Source of the DNA: Pseudomonas mediterranea CFBP 5447
Lineage (GTDB): Bacteria > Pseudomonadota > Gammaproteobacteria > Pseudomonadales > Pseudomonadaceae
Length of the DNA: 64,000 nucleotides
Assembly (NCBI RefSeq): GCF_000774145.1
Contig: NZ_KN322985.1
Span: forward strand, 85,910 to 149,909
Reading direction: 5' to 3'
Below, one piece after another: positions 1 to 8,660 of the stretch. The stretch's first letter is position 1; the number at the start of each line of letters is the position of its first letter. Below the pieces are notes generated by a model. The model was not told where the DNA came from. It ran no database searches and saw only the letters and a program-made list of their open reading frames with translations. Made by a program: the position numbers and the translations under genes.

Positions 1-593
1 ATCTGCCCGGCTATGCCGTCATCGGTGAAGCCAGTGACGGCGCACAACTCCTGGCCCTGGTCGAACGGCTGGACCCCGATATCGTGCTGCTGGACATCTC
101 CATGAAGAACACCAGCGGCCTGGACGCCCTGCGCGAGCTCAAGCAGGTACGGCCACGCAGCAAGGTGCTGATCCTGTCGATGCACACCGACCCGGCGCTG
201 ATCATGCAGGCGCTTGAATCCGGTGCCCATGGGTATCTGCTCAAGGACACGACGGCCACCGAGCTGGAACACGCCCTGAACGCGCTACGTAACGATGAAC
301 ACTATCTGAGCCCGGCCATCGCCCATACAGTGATCAACCAGGCCTTGACCCGCACCCAACAGAAGCATCAACCCTCCCCTGTCCAGACCCATAATCTGAC
401 GGCACGCCAGCTGGAAATACTGCGACTGATCGTGCGGGGCAAATCCACCCGCGAAATTGCCAACGGCCTGAGCCTGAGCATCAAGACCGTGGAAACCCAC
501 CGTGCCCAGATCATGAAGCGCCTGCAGATCCATGACGTGGCCGGGCTGGTACTTTTCGCCGTGCGCGAGCAAATCATCAGCCTGGACGATTGA
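1..593 (+). CDS. LuxR/NarL-type response regulator, 5' end outside the window
   Basis: Open reading frame enters from the left edge in the frame starting at base 3, so the N-terminus is missing. The receiver domain is recognisable: the phospho-acceptor Asp is in IVLLDIS (codon 93-95), followed by the LILSMH strand and the conserved Lys in GYLLKD. The C-terminal third is a LuxR-type helix-turn-helix with LTARQLEILRLIVRGKS and IANGLSLSIKTVETHR. It should be a DNA-binding two-component output protein; its kinase is not in view and the target genes are unknown. Its end overlaps the convergent yegS by 17 bases. Confidence 0.93.
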   Translation, partial: LPGYAVIGEASDGAQLLALVERLDPDIVLLDISMKNTSGLDALRELKQVRPRSKVLILSMHTDPALIMQALESGAHGYLLKDTTATELEHALNALRNDEHYLSPAIAHTVINQALTRTQQKHQPSPVQTHNLTARQLEILRLIVRGKSTREIANGLSLSIKTVETHRAQIMKRLQIHDVAGLVLFAVREQIISLDD

Positions 594-1494
594 GCGCCGG
601 CGCGGCAACCAGCAAAGGCGAATCGGGTGGCAGGTGTACTCGCAGGGCTTTCGGACGCACCGTGAACCGCAGGCTGTCGACCTGCAAGGGCTCGCCATCC
701 AGATTGATATCCAGGCCCTGGGCCACCTTGATCTCCACCCATGGCAAGCGTGCACGCACGAACATGTTGTCGATCCCCAGGCCACCGGCCAGCAAATCCT
801 TCAGCGTGCTGACCACCTCCTGGGGCGCCGGCAGGATACTGATGTCCAGCAATCCGTCATCGACCAGTGCCTGCGGACACAACTCATGGCCTCCTCCGGC
901 CTGCCGACCATTACCGATGCCCAACGCCAGCATATCGCCCTGCCAGTTGAATCCCGGTCCCTGCAATTCGCCGTAGGCCGCACTCAGTTCACTGAAGCGC
1001 GTGAGCCCGGTAAACAGATAAGCGGCGCCTCCCAACACCTTTTTAAGGTCTTCGGAAGTATTCGCCGTTACCTGGCTGCCGAAGCCGCCCGTGGCCATGT
1101 TGAGGAATATTCGTCCACCGACCTCACCCAGATCGATGGGGTGCGGTTCAAGGTCCAGCAGATCCAGGGCTCGATCCGGTTCCAGCGGAACCCCGACCGC
1201 CCTGGCGAAATCATTGGCAGTCCCCAGCGGCAGCAACACCAGACTGGCATCGCTGGCGCTGAGGGCCATCGCTTCGGCGATATCACGCAAGGTTCCGTCG
1301 CCGCCACCGGCGATCAGCCGCGTATAGCCGGCCTCCAGCGCCTCTTCGACGCACCGGCGGGCATCGCCCGCCTCCCAGGTCAACCGTACCGCCAGGTCCC
1401 AGCCCTGCTTGCGCCTGAGCATCACGGCGGCGCGAACCTCTTCGTTGAGCGCTTGCTTGCCATGCAGAATCAATAGCGCCTTGCCTTTGCTCAT
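577..1494 (-). CDS. yegS: Lipid kinase YegS-like
   Basis: 305 residues, normal for the YegS/BmrU branch of diacylglycerol-kinase-like enzymes, which phosphorylate membrane lipids with ATP. The nucleotide-binding loop GGGDGTLRDIAEA is at about residues 63-75, and LPLGTANDFARAVG follows at about 107-120, both hallmark motifs of the catalytic domain. No signal peptide or membrane segment is visible, so a cytosolic, membrane-associated enzyme is expected. The stop lies inside the end of the convergent response regulator. Function beyond lipid phosphorylation is not established from sequence. Confidence 0.93.
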   Translation of the reverse strand: MSKGKALLILHGKQALNEEVRAAVMLRRKQGWDLAVRLTWEAGDARRCVEEALEAGYTRLIAGGGDGTLRDIAEAMALSASDASLVLLPLGTANDFARAVGVPLEPDRALDLLDLEPHPIDLGEVGGRIFLNMATGGFGSQVTANTSEDLKKVLGGAAYLFTGLTRFSELSAAYGELQGPGFNWQGDMLALGIGNGRQAGGGHELCPQALVDDGLLDISILPAPQEVVSTLKDLLAGGLGIDNMFVRARLPWVEIKVAQGLDINLDGEPLQVDSLRFTVRPKALRVHLPPDSPLLVAAPALNRPG

Positions 1495-1958
1495 CCCTTA
1501 TCTCCGTCATTGGAAGGTTCCAGGGATTGGGACCGCGCATTCGGCTGAAAAAGCCCTTGCTGCTTCAATTTTAATTGAGAAAGGCCCTCTACCTGAGCCA
1601 TGGACAGACGGCCAGCCGGCCCATCGGAACGATGTCTCTGCACGCAAAGAGTTTTCTTACAAGACTTGGCGAATCAGCTCAATTGACCCTCCAGCCGTAT
1701 TGAGACACCTTGGCATTCTGTTGTGCTGGACCGATAAAAACACTCATTACACAAGGATGTGCTAACCCATGGATGGATACGTCACGGCCCGCAAGGGACG
1801 GATCAGTGGTTCGAACAGTTGTGGCCAAAGGGATGAAACGTCCCATGCATAGCCATGAATACAAGCTGTCGCCTCGTCAATTCGCACCTATCGGGGGCGA
1901 GCGGACCGATGCTCAGAACGAATGCAAAAGTTGCAGTAATCCCGTTGGAGGAATTGAT
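1495..1958. other. 464-bp gap between yegS and a small membrane protein
   Basis: No convincing gene. An open frame runs from 1710 into the next gene, but its upstream portion has no ribosome site and no recognisable protein. A near-palindromic AT patch, TCAATTTTAATTGA, lies at about 1568-1581 and could be part of the yegS promoter region. Nothing else is evident. Confidence 0.4.
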
Positions 1959-2153
1959 TTGGAACCGCGCGTCGTTGAACTGGAAACCCACCTTAAATAC
2001 ATCCGTCGAGACATGGATGAAATCCGTACCGATGTGAAGGTGATCCGACACAGACTGGCCTATTCGGCCGGTGCGGCGGCGGTGATCGTCGGCCTCCTGG
2101 GCTGGATCGCGAACAGCCGCTTCGATCAACTGGTGATGCTGCTGTCGCGATAG
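1959..2153 (+). CDS. Small XhlA-like protein, coiled coil plus one membrane helix (TTG start)
   Basis: I place the start at TTG 1959 because TGGAGG at 1946-1951 sits 7 bases before it; ATG codons further upstream in the same frame (1833, 1845) have no suitable ribosome site. The 64-residue product has a charged helical N-terminus (EPRVVELETHLKYIRRDMDE, then EIRTDVKVIRHRL) and one hydrophobic segment, AYSAGAAAVIVGLLGWIA. This layout resembles XhlA-type haemolysin/holin-accessory proteins, but there are no phage genes around it. Function unknown; likely a small inner-membrane protein. Confidence 0.6.
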   Translation: MEPRVVELETHLKYIRRDMDEIRTDVKVIRHRLAYSAGAAAVIVGLLGWIANSRFDQLVMLLSR

Positions 2154-2219
2154 AAGCGATGAAGGCAACAATCGATTTGAACAGGAGTACACCGCCTGCA
2201 GAGGTGGTGTTCCGCCTCA

Positions 2220-2283
2220 CAAATACCGTTTGTCTCTGATGACCTCGGTTACCGCGAAAGCTGTCGTCAAAAAACGGTATTTG
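2220..2283. repeat. 12-bp perfect inverted repeat between the small membrane protein and moeA
   Basis: CAAATACCGTTT at 2220-2231 is exactly complementary to AAACGGTATTTG at 2272-2283, leaving a 40-base loop. It lies between two convergent genes, so a bidirectional terminator or mRNA-end stabiliser is possible, although there is no classical U-run. It does not match the REP types elsewhere in the window. Confidence 0.6.
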
Positions 2284-2295
2284 CGAGACAGGCCA

Positions 2296-3522
2296 CTAGT
2301 CCAGGAGCTCGCTCAAGGGGATGAAACTCACTTCGTCGCCCTCGACCAATGTCTGCCCTTCGAGCACTTCGACCAGCCCTTCAGCCCAGGCCGCACTGCG
2401 CAGTACCCCAGAGCTCTGGTTTCGGTAGATGATTGCCCGGCCTCTGTCCATGCGGCCTCGCAGGTATTCTCGCCGACTGCCGGCCTTGGCCCAGACGAAC
2501 CCGGCCGGCACCTTGAACCTGAGCGGCGCCACGGACTGAACACCTTGGCGCCGCAGCAGGTAGGGCCTGGCCAGCAACGCAAAAGTCACCAGTGTCGAGG
2601 CAGGGTTTCCAGGCAAGCCTATGACCGGCACGCCACGGAAGTGCCCAACCGTTAGCGGCTTCCCGGGTTTGATCGCGAGCTTCCAGAGTGTCAGTTCACC
2701 TTCCTCGCGCAGCACGACGCCCAGGAAGTCAGCCTCCCCGACCGATACACCACCGGTGGACAGGATCAGATCAACATCCGCCAACTGGCCCAAGCGGGTC
2801 CGGGTGGCGGGCAAGTCGTCCGGCAGGATACCTGCGTCGACCACTTCACAGCCCAGGCGTTGCAACCAGCCACAGAGCAGTACCCGGTTGCTGTTATAGA
2901 TCTGGCCAGGGCCCAGCGACTGGCCGGGCTCGACCAGTTCATCGCCGGTGGACAGCACCGCAACCCGGACCTTGCGTATCACGTCCAGGGAGGCACAACC
3001 CAGGGATGCGGCCAGGCCCAGCTCGATCGGTCCCAAGCGAGTACCGGCAGCCAGAACCTGTTCGCCAACGGTGGTTTCCTGCCCTTGAGGGCGGATGTTC
3101 TGTCCACTGGCCAAGGGCTCGGTAAACCGCACTCGCTGGTCGCTTTCAACCAGGACGTTTTCCTGCATTTCCACGCAGTCGGCTCCAGCGGGAACCGGTG
3201 CTCCGGTAAAAATCCGCGCGCAGGTCCCAACGGCCAGCGGTTGCGGAGCCTGCCCGGCGAAGATCCGCTGGCTGACCACCAGCGGTTCACCCTTCCAGTC
3301 CGCCAGCCGCAAGGCATAGCCGTCCATGGCGCTGTTGGGCCACGGCGGCAGATCCAGGGTCGACACCAGATCCTGCGCCAGTACCCGCCCTTGTGCCTCA
3401 GCCAGCGGCAACCGCTCACGCTGGGTCACCGGTGTGGTCGCCGCCATGGCGAGCAGTTGCTCCAATGCAACCTCGACAGGCATCAAGGCGCCGGTCTTGC
3501 CAGGTTTACCCACGGGATTCAC
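2296..3522 (-). CDS. moeA: Molybdopterin molybdenumtransferase MoeA
   Basis: 408 residues, the usual length. MoeA inserts molybdate into adenylylated molybdopterin in the last step of molybdenum cofactor synthesis, in the cytosol. Visible motifs in order: PPWPNSAMDGYAL (about 59-71), IFTGAPVPAGAD (about 104-115), VAVLSTGDELVEPG, STGGVSVGEADF and GLPGNPAST. It is downstream of moaB on the same strand and overlaps it by 17 bases, so the two are probably co-transcribed and translationally coupled. Confidence 0.97.
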   Translation of the reverse strand: MNPVGKPGKTGALMPVEVALEQLLAMAATTPVTQRERLPLAEAQGRVLAQDLVSTLDLPPWPNSAMDGYALRLADWKGEPLVVSQRIFAGQAPQPLAVGTCARIFTGAPVPAGADCVEMQENVLVESDQRVRFTEPLASGQNIRPQGQETTVGEQVLAAGTRLGPIELGLAASLGCASLDVIRKVRVAVLSTGDELVEPGQSLGPGQIYNSNRVLLCGWLQRLGCEVVDAGILPDDLPATRTRLGQLADVDLILSTGGVSVGEADFLGVVLREEGELTLWKLAIKPGKPLTVGHFRGVPVIGLPGNPASTLVTFALLARPYLLRRQGVQSVAPLRFKVPAGFVWAKAGSRREYLRGRMDRGRAIIYRNQSSGVLRSAAWAEGLVEVLEGQTLVEGDEVSFIPLSELLD

Positions 3523-4045
3523 AAGGAGCCGCCTGTTTCAGATGGGCCACGAAGTTACACGGGCGGTGCCGCGCATCCAGCTGTTCGGCAAGAATCCCGT
3601 CCCAGCCGGTGCGCACGGCGTTGGTAGACCCTGGCAAGCAGCACACCAGCGTGCCATTGGCCAGCCCCGCCAGCGCCCGGGACTGAACGGTGGAGGTACC
3701 GATGTCGGCCACGGAAATCTGCCGGAACAATTCACCAAAACCGTCGACCTGCTTGTCCAGCAGACACGCAACCGCCTCCGGAGTGCTGTCACGGCCGGTA
3801 AAGCCGGTGCCACCGGTGATCAGCACCACCTGGACCACCTCATCGGCAATCCAGGTCGCCACTTGTGCCCGAATCTTGTACAGATCATCTTTGAGCAGGA
3901 CCCGCGCCGCCAGGTTATGCCCGGCCGCGCCGAGGCGATCGACGAAGACCTGCCCGGACGTATCGGTTTCCAGGGTACGGGTATCACTGACTGTCAGCAC
4001 CGCGATATTGAGCGGCACGAAAGGTACATCAGCCTTGGCTTTCAT
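3506..4045 (-). CDS. moaB: Molybdenum cofactor biosynthesis protein MoaB
   Basis: 179 residues, MoaB/MogA-like fold. These proteins bind molybdopterin and, in the MogA role, adenylylate it before MoeA acts. The ligand-binding signature LITGGTGFTGRDSTPEA lies at about residues 75-91, and NIAVLTVSDTR begins the domain. First gene of a moaB-moeA operon, divergent from mobA, so three cofactor genes cluster here. No mogA is visible in the window, so MoaB may supply the adenylylation activity; that is inference. Confidence 0.95.
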   Translation of the reverse strand: MKAKADVPFVPLNIAVLTVSDTRTLETDTSGQVFVDRLGAAGHNLAARVLLKDDLYKIRAQVATWIADEVVQVVLITGGTGFTGRDSTPEAVACLLDKQVDGFGELFRQISVADIGTSTVQSRALAGLANGTLVCCLPGSTNAVRTGWDGILAEQLDARHRPCNFVAHLKQAAPCESRG

Positions 4046-4123
4046 AGGCTCGTCCAGTTGTAGGGAGAACAGCCCGGTGTTATATCACAGCGCTTGATTT
4101 TTTCGCCTGTGCGGAGACACACC

Positions 4124-4720
4124 ATGACCTCGAACACTGCGCTGCCATCTTGCTCCATCCTGCTGCTGGCCGGTGGCCGCGGACAACGCATGGGTGGGCA
4201 GGACAAGGGGCTGGTGGAGTGGCAGGGCGAGCCGTTGATCGCCCATCTTCATCGCAAGACCCGCGCATTGAGCGATGACCTGATCATCTCCTGCAACCGC
4301 AACCCTGACCGCTATGCGCTGTATGCCGATCGTTTGGTGCACGACGATGAAGGTGATTACCCTGGCCCCCTGGCAGGCATCCGGGCCGGCCTCAAGACCG
4401 CAAGACATCCGTATTTGCTGGTGCTGCCGTGCGATGTACCGCAGATCGATTCCAATCTTCTCGAGAGCATGCGCGGGATGGCCAGCCAGCATCCCCATGT
4501 GCCGCTGATGGTGCGCCACGGCGAACATTGGGAACCGCTGCTGTGCGTCATTCCACTGGCCCTGGCGGCGGCTTTCGATAAGGCCTGGAGCGAAGGCGAA
4601 CGCAGCCCCGGGCGCATCATGCGCACGCTGCACGCCGTTGCGCTGCAATGCCCGGCCGACGATCCCCGGTTGGCGAACCTGAATACACCGGAACTGCTGA
4701 CGCGACATAAAGGCCACTAG
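4124..4720 (+). CDS. mobA: Molybdenum cofactor guanylyltransferase MobA
   Basis: MobA transfers GMP from GTP to Mo-molybdopterin to make the bis-MGD cofactor of the DMSO reductase family. The nucleotide-binding loop [17 protein letters not shown] is close to the N-terminus. I chose ATG 4124, preceded by GGAG at 4112-4115, over an in-frame TTG at 4094 that lacks a ribosome site; this gives 198 residues, the family norm. The stop codon falls inside the 16-bp palindrome AGGCCACTAGTGGCCT. Confidence 0.95.
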   Translation: MTSNTALPSCSILLLAGGRGQRMGGQDKGLVEWQGEPLIAHLHRKTRALSDDLIISCNRNPDRYALYADRLVHDDEGDYPGPLAGIRAGLKTARHPYLLVLPCDVPQIDSNLLESMRGMASQHPHVPLMVRHGEHWEPLLCVIPLALAAAFDKAWSEGERSPGRIMRTLHAVALQCPADDPRLANLNTPELLTRHKGH

Positions 4721-4726
4721 TGGCCT
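4711..4726. repeat. 16-bp perfect palindrome overlapping the mobA stop codon
   Basis: AGGCCACTAGTGGCCT is self-complementary and spans the end of mobA. It could form a compact hairpin at the 3' end of the message, but no U-run follows, so terminator activity is uncertain. Confidence 0.45.
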
Positions 4727-4838
4727 GTGGCTAATTCGTTTACTCGAATTAACCGTACAGGCCCCTAGCCAGGAACTTGCGTGCAATGTATACGTCTGAA
4801 GGTCAGTAACCTGAAGAATTCATTTTCGGAGAAACACC

Positions 4839-5060
4839 ATGACACAACGGACCCTCGCCACTTTCATGCTCGCACTGGGCCTCGCCACTCTTGCCGGGTG
4901 CGCATCGCCTACAGTGATTACCTTGAATGACGGTCGCGAAATCCAGGCCGTCGACACCCCCCAGTACGATGAAGACACCGGCTTCTACGAGTTCGAACAA
5001 CTGGACGGCAAGCATACCCGCGTGAACAAGGATCAGGTTCGCACCGTTAAAGATCTGTAA
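4839..5060 (+). CDS. YgdI/YgdR-family small lipoprotein
   Basis: 73 residues. A lipoprotein signal peptide ends in LATLAGC with the lipidated Cys at residue 21. The mature part, ITLNDGREIQAVDTPQYDED then TGFYEFEQLDGK, is the DUF903 (YgdI/YgdR) SH3-like domain found in small enterobacterial and Pseudomonas lipoproteins. Residue +2 after the Cys is Ala, which argues for export to the outer membrane by the Lol rule. A GGAG ribosome site precedes the ATG. Monocistronic, with a strong terminator just downstream. Physiological role unknown. Confidence 0.92.
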   Translation: MTQRTLATFMLALGLATLAGCASPTVITLNDGREIQAVDTPQYDEDTGFYEFEQLDGKHTRVNKDQVRTVKDL

Positions 5061-5086
5061 GCTCTGACGTCGCAACCCGATACAGA

Positions 5087-5121
5087 AAAGCCCGCAATGC
5101 AACAACATTGCGGGCTTTTTG
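5087..5121. terminator. Bidirectional rho-independent terminator
   Basis: The stem AAAAGCCCGCAATG pairs with CATTGCGGGCTTTT around a 6-base loop. A-rich and T-rich flanks on the two sides allow it to serve both the lipoprotein gene (+) and the pseudouridine synthase ending at 5143 (-). Confidence 0.9.
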
Positions 5122-5142
5122 ATGGCTGCTCGAAAGCCGCAG

Positions 5143-6033
5143 CTACCACTGGAGCGTAATAGCGCTTTCGAACACGCGCTCCTCACCGGTGACCGGATCG
5201 ATGAAGCGCAGTCCCTGGGCCAGCAGTTTAAGAGGGTTGGCGTAATCATCCTCCACATCCCTGAGCACGTCAGGGTAGAACGGGTCGTTGCAGATGGCCG
5301 CCCCCAGGGCATTCATATGGACCCGCAACTGATGCTTCTTGCCGGTCACCGGAGACAGGCCGTAGCGCCATAGCTCGCCGTTCTTTTCCAGCACCTCGAT
5401 GGCCGTTTCGGTATTCGGTTCGCCCGGTCCTTCCTGCATCCGGAAAAACGGTTCGCCATCGATCATCCGGCTTTTATGCACCCGTGGAAAGGTCAGTTGG
5501 GGCAATGCACGGGCAATGGCCTGGTAGCGTTTCTCGATCTTTCGCGTCGGGAACAATGACTGGTAAGCCGATCGGCTGTGGGGGTTGGCCGAAAACAGCA
5601 CCAGCCCGGCCGTATGCCGGTCGATGCGGTGCAAGGGCACCAGATGAGGATTGTCCAACCGCCGGATCAAGCGTCGCAACAGGGTTTGCTCGACATATTC
5701 CCCCGCCGGGGTGACCGGCAGGAAATGCGGTTTGTCCGCCACCACCAGATGCTCGTCCGCGTACAGGATCGACTCCACGACCGGGATCGGCTTCTCGTCG
5801 GGCACTTCGCGAAAGTAATGGATGCGCAGGCCTTCACGGTACGGCAAATCGACAGGAATCGCCTTGCCCTCTGCATCCAGCACCCTTCCCCGGGCAATCC
5901 GATCCAGCCACTGCTCGCGACTGATGGCGCTGAAATGCTCGCACAGGCATTCCAGCACGGTCTGCCAGGAACCGGGGGGCAGGTACAAGGTGCTGGCCTG
6001 ATGGTGTGCAGCGGAAAACGATGAACCGGACAT
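5143..6033 (-). CDS. RluA-family pseudouridine synthase
   Basis: Counting from the ATG at 6033 gives 296 residues; the open frame continues to 6096 but the upstream codons show no family similarity. RluA-type enzymes isomerise uridine to pseudouridine in rRNA or tRNA. The active-site signature HRIDRHTAGLVLF is at about residues 135-147, with Asp138 as the expected nucleophile. Later motifs YQAIAR and KKHQLRVHM fit the family C-terminal sheet. Whether the substrate is tRNA U65/U32 or 23S rRNA cannot be read from the sequence. Confidence 0.9.
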   Translation of the reverse strand: MSGSSFSAAHHQASTLYLPPGSWQTVLECLCEHFSAISREQWLDRIARGRVLDAEGKAIPVDLPYREGLRIHYFREVPDEKPIPVVESILYADEHLVVADKPHFLPVTPAGEYVEQTLLRRLIRRLDNPHLVPLHRIDRHTAGLVLFSANPHSRSAYQSLFPTRKIEKRYQAIARALPQLTFPRVHKSRMIDGEPFFRMQEGPGEPNTETAIEVLEKNGELWRYGLSPVTGKKHQLRVHMNALGAAICNDPFYPDVLRDVEDDYANPLKLLAQGLRFIDPVTGEERVFESAITLQW

Positions 6034-6104
6034 CGAATACTCTTGAACATTTTGCGGAGGGACATTATCCGACACTCGCGCAGGCCAGCCCAGCAATGAT
6101 TACC

Positions 6105-6455
6105 TCACGCCGGAAGCGAGGCGGGACTGGCTGCGGCCTCGGTGAACTCCTTCAACCAGCGCAACACTTCTACCGCTTCCCAGCGACCCGGGTCGTACAA
6201 CGCATACAACAGGCCCTGGTAACCCACCACATCCAGTTGCTTGTGATAGCCGGCACGCTGGAACAGCGCTTCGATCTCGGCGAAACAGGTGTTGAAATGC
6301 AGCTTGTTGAAAGGTGTCTTGCCTTCGGTCACCAGTCCATCCAGACGCAGCTCCAGGACGGCCTCGCGTACAACGTCCACGGACATCCTGTTCACGCTGT
6401 TCTTCAATTGTTCGACATTGAGCAAGGGGTGCACTCCAGATAGCTGTATAGGCAT
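6105..6455 (-). CDS. Conserved hypothetical protein, 116 residues
   Basis: I do not recognise this family. The ATG at 6455 is the first plausible start, though no clear Shine-Dalgarno sequence precedes it; a TTG at 6485 would add ten residues. The product is soluble and amphipathic with many Leu/Glu, reading MPIQLSGVHPLLNVEQLKNS at its start and a Trp-containing end, PGRWEAVEVLRWLKEF. It has no signal peptide, membrane helix or cysteine cluster. It lies between a pseudouridine synthase and a glutaredoxin-like gene, all on the minus strand. Confidence 0.6.
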   Translation of the reverse strand: MPIQLSGVHPLLNVEQLKNSVNRMSVDVVREAVLELRLDGLVTEGKTPFNKLHFNTCFAEIEALFQRAGYHKQLDVVGYQGLLYALYDPGRWEAVEVLRWLKEFTEAAASPASLPA

Positions 6456-6518
6456 ACAGTAACCGAAGAACGTCTTTTTCGCCAATGGGGGTCGAGGGAC
6501 GCGATGAACGGAAGGGTG

Positions 6519-6764
6519 TCAGCGCAGGAACGCGACGACCTGATCGGCGTCAAAAGGCCAGTCAAGTTCGACACCGGTATCGACCCGGCGCAGCACCGGG
6601 ATGCGCAGCCCATAGGTGTCGATCAACGCCTCGCTCTCCGGACCATCACCGATATCCACCAGTTCTACGAGCAAGCCATGGTCAACGAAAGGCATCAGCA
6701 CACCCTCGGCGATCTCGCAGAGATGACAACCCAGGGTACCGAACAGTTGGCATTCAGGAGGCAT
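6519..6764 (-). CDS. Glutaredoxin-family (DUF836) small thiol protein
   Basis: 81 residues counted from ATG 6764. The N-terminal strand CQLFGTLGCHLCEIAE carries a CxxC pair (Cys13, Cys16) in a thioredoxin-fold context; LRIPVLRRVDTGVELDWPF contains the cis-Pro-type turn typical of glutaredoxins. Small DUF836 proteins of this kind are likely thiol-disulfide exchange proteins of the cytosol, with no known partner. It could be co-transcribed with the downstream 116-residue protein. Confidence 0.82.
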   Translation of the reverse strand: MPPECQLFGTLGCHLCEIAEGVLMPFVDHGLLVELVDIGDGPESEALIDTYGLRIPVLRRVDTGVELDWPFDADQVVAFLR

Positions 6765-6943
6765 GGCAGGTAGACCCACAAAAGATAGACGGTCATTCTA
6801 GGCGCGCCCTCGAAAACCGTCGAGCCGGGCGTCCCGCATTTGCAAAATGCTGATGCAAATCACTGAACACAAATGGCTTTTCGACAACCCTGGTCAGCTT
6901 TCCCCTTCTACGCTGTGTACCAAGCCTTGAAACGGAGTATCCC

Positions 6944-8656
6944 TTGTTTGCCAACCTGCTGATCATTCTCGCCTCGTCACTGGTGGTCATCGCCCTGTTC
7001 CGACGACTGCGCCTGCCGCCGGTGCTGGGTTACCTGTGCGTCGGGTTGGCCATAGGTCCCACTGCCCTGGACTGGGTGAATGACAGCGAGGAATTGCCGG
7101 ACCTGGCCGAGCTCGGGGTGGTGTTCCTGTTGTTTTCGTTGGGGCTGGAATTCTCCTTGTCCAGGATGCTCGAGCTGCGCCGTGTCGTGTTCGGCCTCGG
7201 CAGCCTCCAGGTGCTGTGTTCGGGAGCGCTCCTGGGTGTGTTGCTGGTGCTCTGCGGCGCGCCGGTATTGGCCGCGTTGCTGCTCGGCGCCGGGCTGGCA
7301 TTGTCGTCGACGGCCATCGTCAGCAAGGAGTTGACCAGCCTTGGGGAAATCTTCAGCAGCCATGGCCAGAACGCCATAGGCGTACTGCTGTTCCAGGATG
7401 TTGTCGCGGTGCTGTTGCTGACCCTGGTGCCGGTGTTCGCCGGCAGCAGTTCACAGGCGTGGTATTGGGCGTTGCCCATGACGCTGGGCAAGACGCTGGT
7501 CCTGTTCGGCGGCTTGCTGCTGGCCAGCCGCCTGCTGTTGCCACGCCTGTTCCATGAAGTCGCCGCGTCCCGCTCCGCTGAACTGTTCGTGCTGCTGGCC
7601 CTGGTGATCGTGTTGCTGACGGCATGGCTGACCCACCTGCTTGGCCTCTCGCCGGCGCTGGGGGCCTTCCTGGCAGGCATGCTGCTGGGGGAAAGTCATT
7701 ACCGGCACCAGATCGAAGCCGACATTCGCCCGTTCCGCGACATCCTGCTGGGATTGTTCTTCGTCAGCATCGGCATGCTGATTGATCTGCAGCTGTTCGT
7801 CGATGACGGCTTGTTGATACTCGGACTGACCCTGGGATTGATGCTCATCAAGGGCAGCGTGGTCGCCGCCCTGGTGAAATGGCGCGGCAGCGACGGCGAG
7901 ACCGCCTGGCGCAGCGGCCTGGCCCTGGCCCAGGGCGGCGAATTCTGTTTCGCCCTGATGGCGCTGATGCAACAGAACCGCCTCATGCCCGCCGACATCG
8001 GTGGCCTGCTGCTGGCAGCGACGTTCTGTTCGATGCTGCTTACACCACTTTTGCTACGGGCCGCGCCAAACATTGCCGCCCGCCTGCACCGCAAGCCCAA
8101 CGAAGAAGCGCAACTGGACCAGATCAACGCGCTGAACGCGGGCCTCTCGGATCACGTCGTCATTTGTGGATACGGACGCGTCGGCCAGTCCATCGGACGG
8201 TTTCTGCGCCGGGAAGGCCAGGCTTTCGTCGCCCTGGACGATGACCCGGTCATCATCCAGGAAGCCACCGTCGGGGAAAGCAGCGTGCATTACGGGGATT
8301 CGAGACGAGGAGACCTGCTGGCCGCCGTGGGGCTGAGCCGTGCCCGATTGCTGGTGATCGCGGTCGACAAGACGGACATCGCCCTGACCGTGCTCAGGGC
8401 AGCCCGGCGGGTCAATCCGCAGGTACCGATCCTGGTGCGCACCCGCGACGACAGCCAACTGGCCGAGTTGCAGGCGGCCGGGGCCAACGAAGTGGTCCCG
8501 GAATTACTGGAGTCGAGCCTGATGTTGGCCTCCCACGCGCTGATCATGCTCGGGCTGCCGGAGCAGCGGATCCGACAGCATGTGGATCAGGTCCGTCACG
8601 ATCGCTACCGGCTGCTGCACGGCTTTTATCCCGGCAATCAGGACAAGGATACGTGA
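6944..8656 (+). CDS. CPA2 monovalent cation:proton antiporter with TrkA-N domain (KefB/KefC type)
   Basis: 570 residues from a TTG start; CGGAG lies six bases upstream. The first ~385 residues are a string of hydrophobic helices (Na+/H+ exchanger fold) with FLLFSLGLEFSL, GLALSSTAIVSKEL and GLFFVSIGM. The C-terminal portion is a Rossmann TrkA-N regulatory domain beginning VVICGYGRVGQSIGRFL, followed by LDDDPVIIQEA. This is the architecture of K+ efflux systems gated by glutathione adducts or nucleotides. No KefF/KefG-like ancillary gene is adjacent, so ligand control is unproven. Confidence 0.92.
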   Translation: MFANLLIILASSLVVIALFRRLRLPPVLGYLCVGLAIGPTALDWVNDSEELPDLAELGVVFLLFSLGLEFSLSRMLELRRVVFGLGSLQVLCSGALLGVLLVLCGAPVLAALLLGAGLALSSTAIVSKELTSLGEIFSSHGQNAIGVLLFQDVVAVLLLTLVPVFAGSSSQAWYWALPMTLGKTLVLFGGLLLASRLLLPRLFHEVAASRSAELFVLLALVIVLLTAWLTHLLGLSPALGAFLAGMLLGESHYRHQIEADIRPFRDILLGLFFVSIGMLIDLQLFVDDGLLILGLTLGLMLIKGSVVAALVKWRGSDGETAWRSGLALAQGGEFCFALMALMQQNRLMPADIGGLLLAATFCSMLLTPLLLRAAPNIAARLHRKPNEEAQLDQINALNAGLSDHVVICGYGRVGQSIGRFLRREGQAFVALDDDPVIIQEATVGESSVHYGDSRRGDLLAAVGLSRARLLVIAVDKTDIALTVLRAARRVNPQVPILVRTRDDSQLAELQAAGANEVVPELLESSLMLASHALIMLGLPEQRIRQHVDQVRHDRYRLLHGFYPGNQDKDT

Positions 8657-8660
8657 CGAC

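Noticed and set aside
1710..1958. N-terminal extension of the XhlA-like protein
   Set aside because: The upstream codons have no ribosome site and no family similarity, whereas TTG 1959 has TGGAGG.
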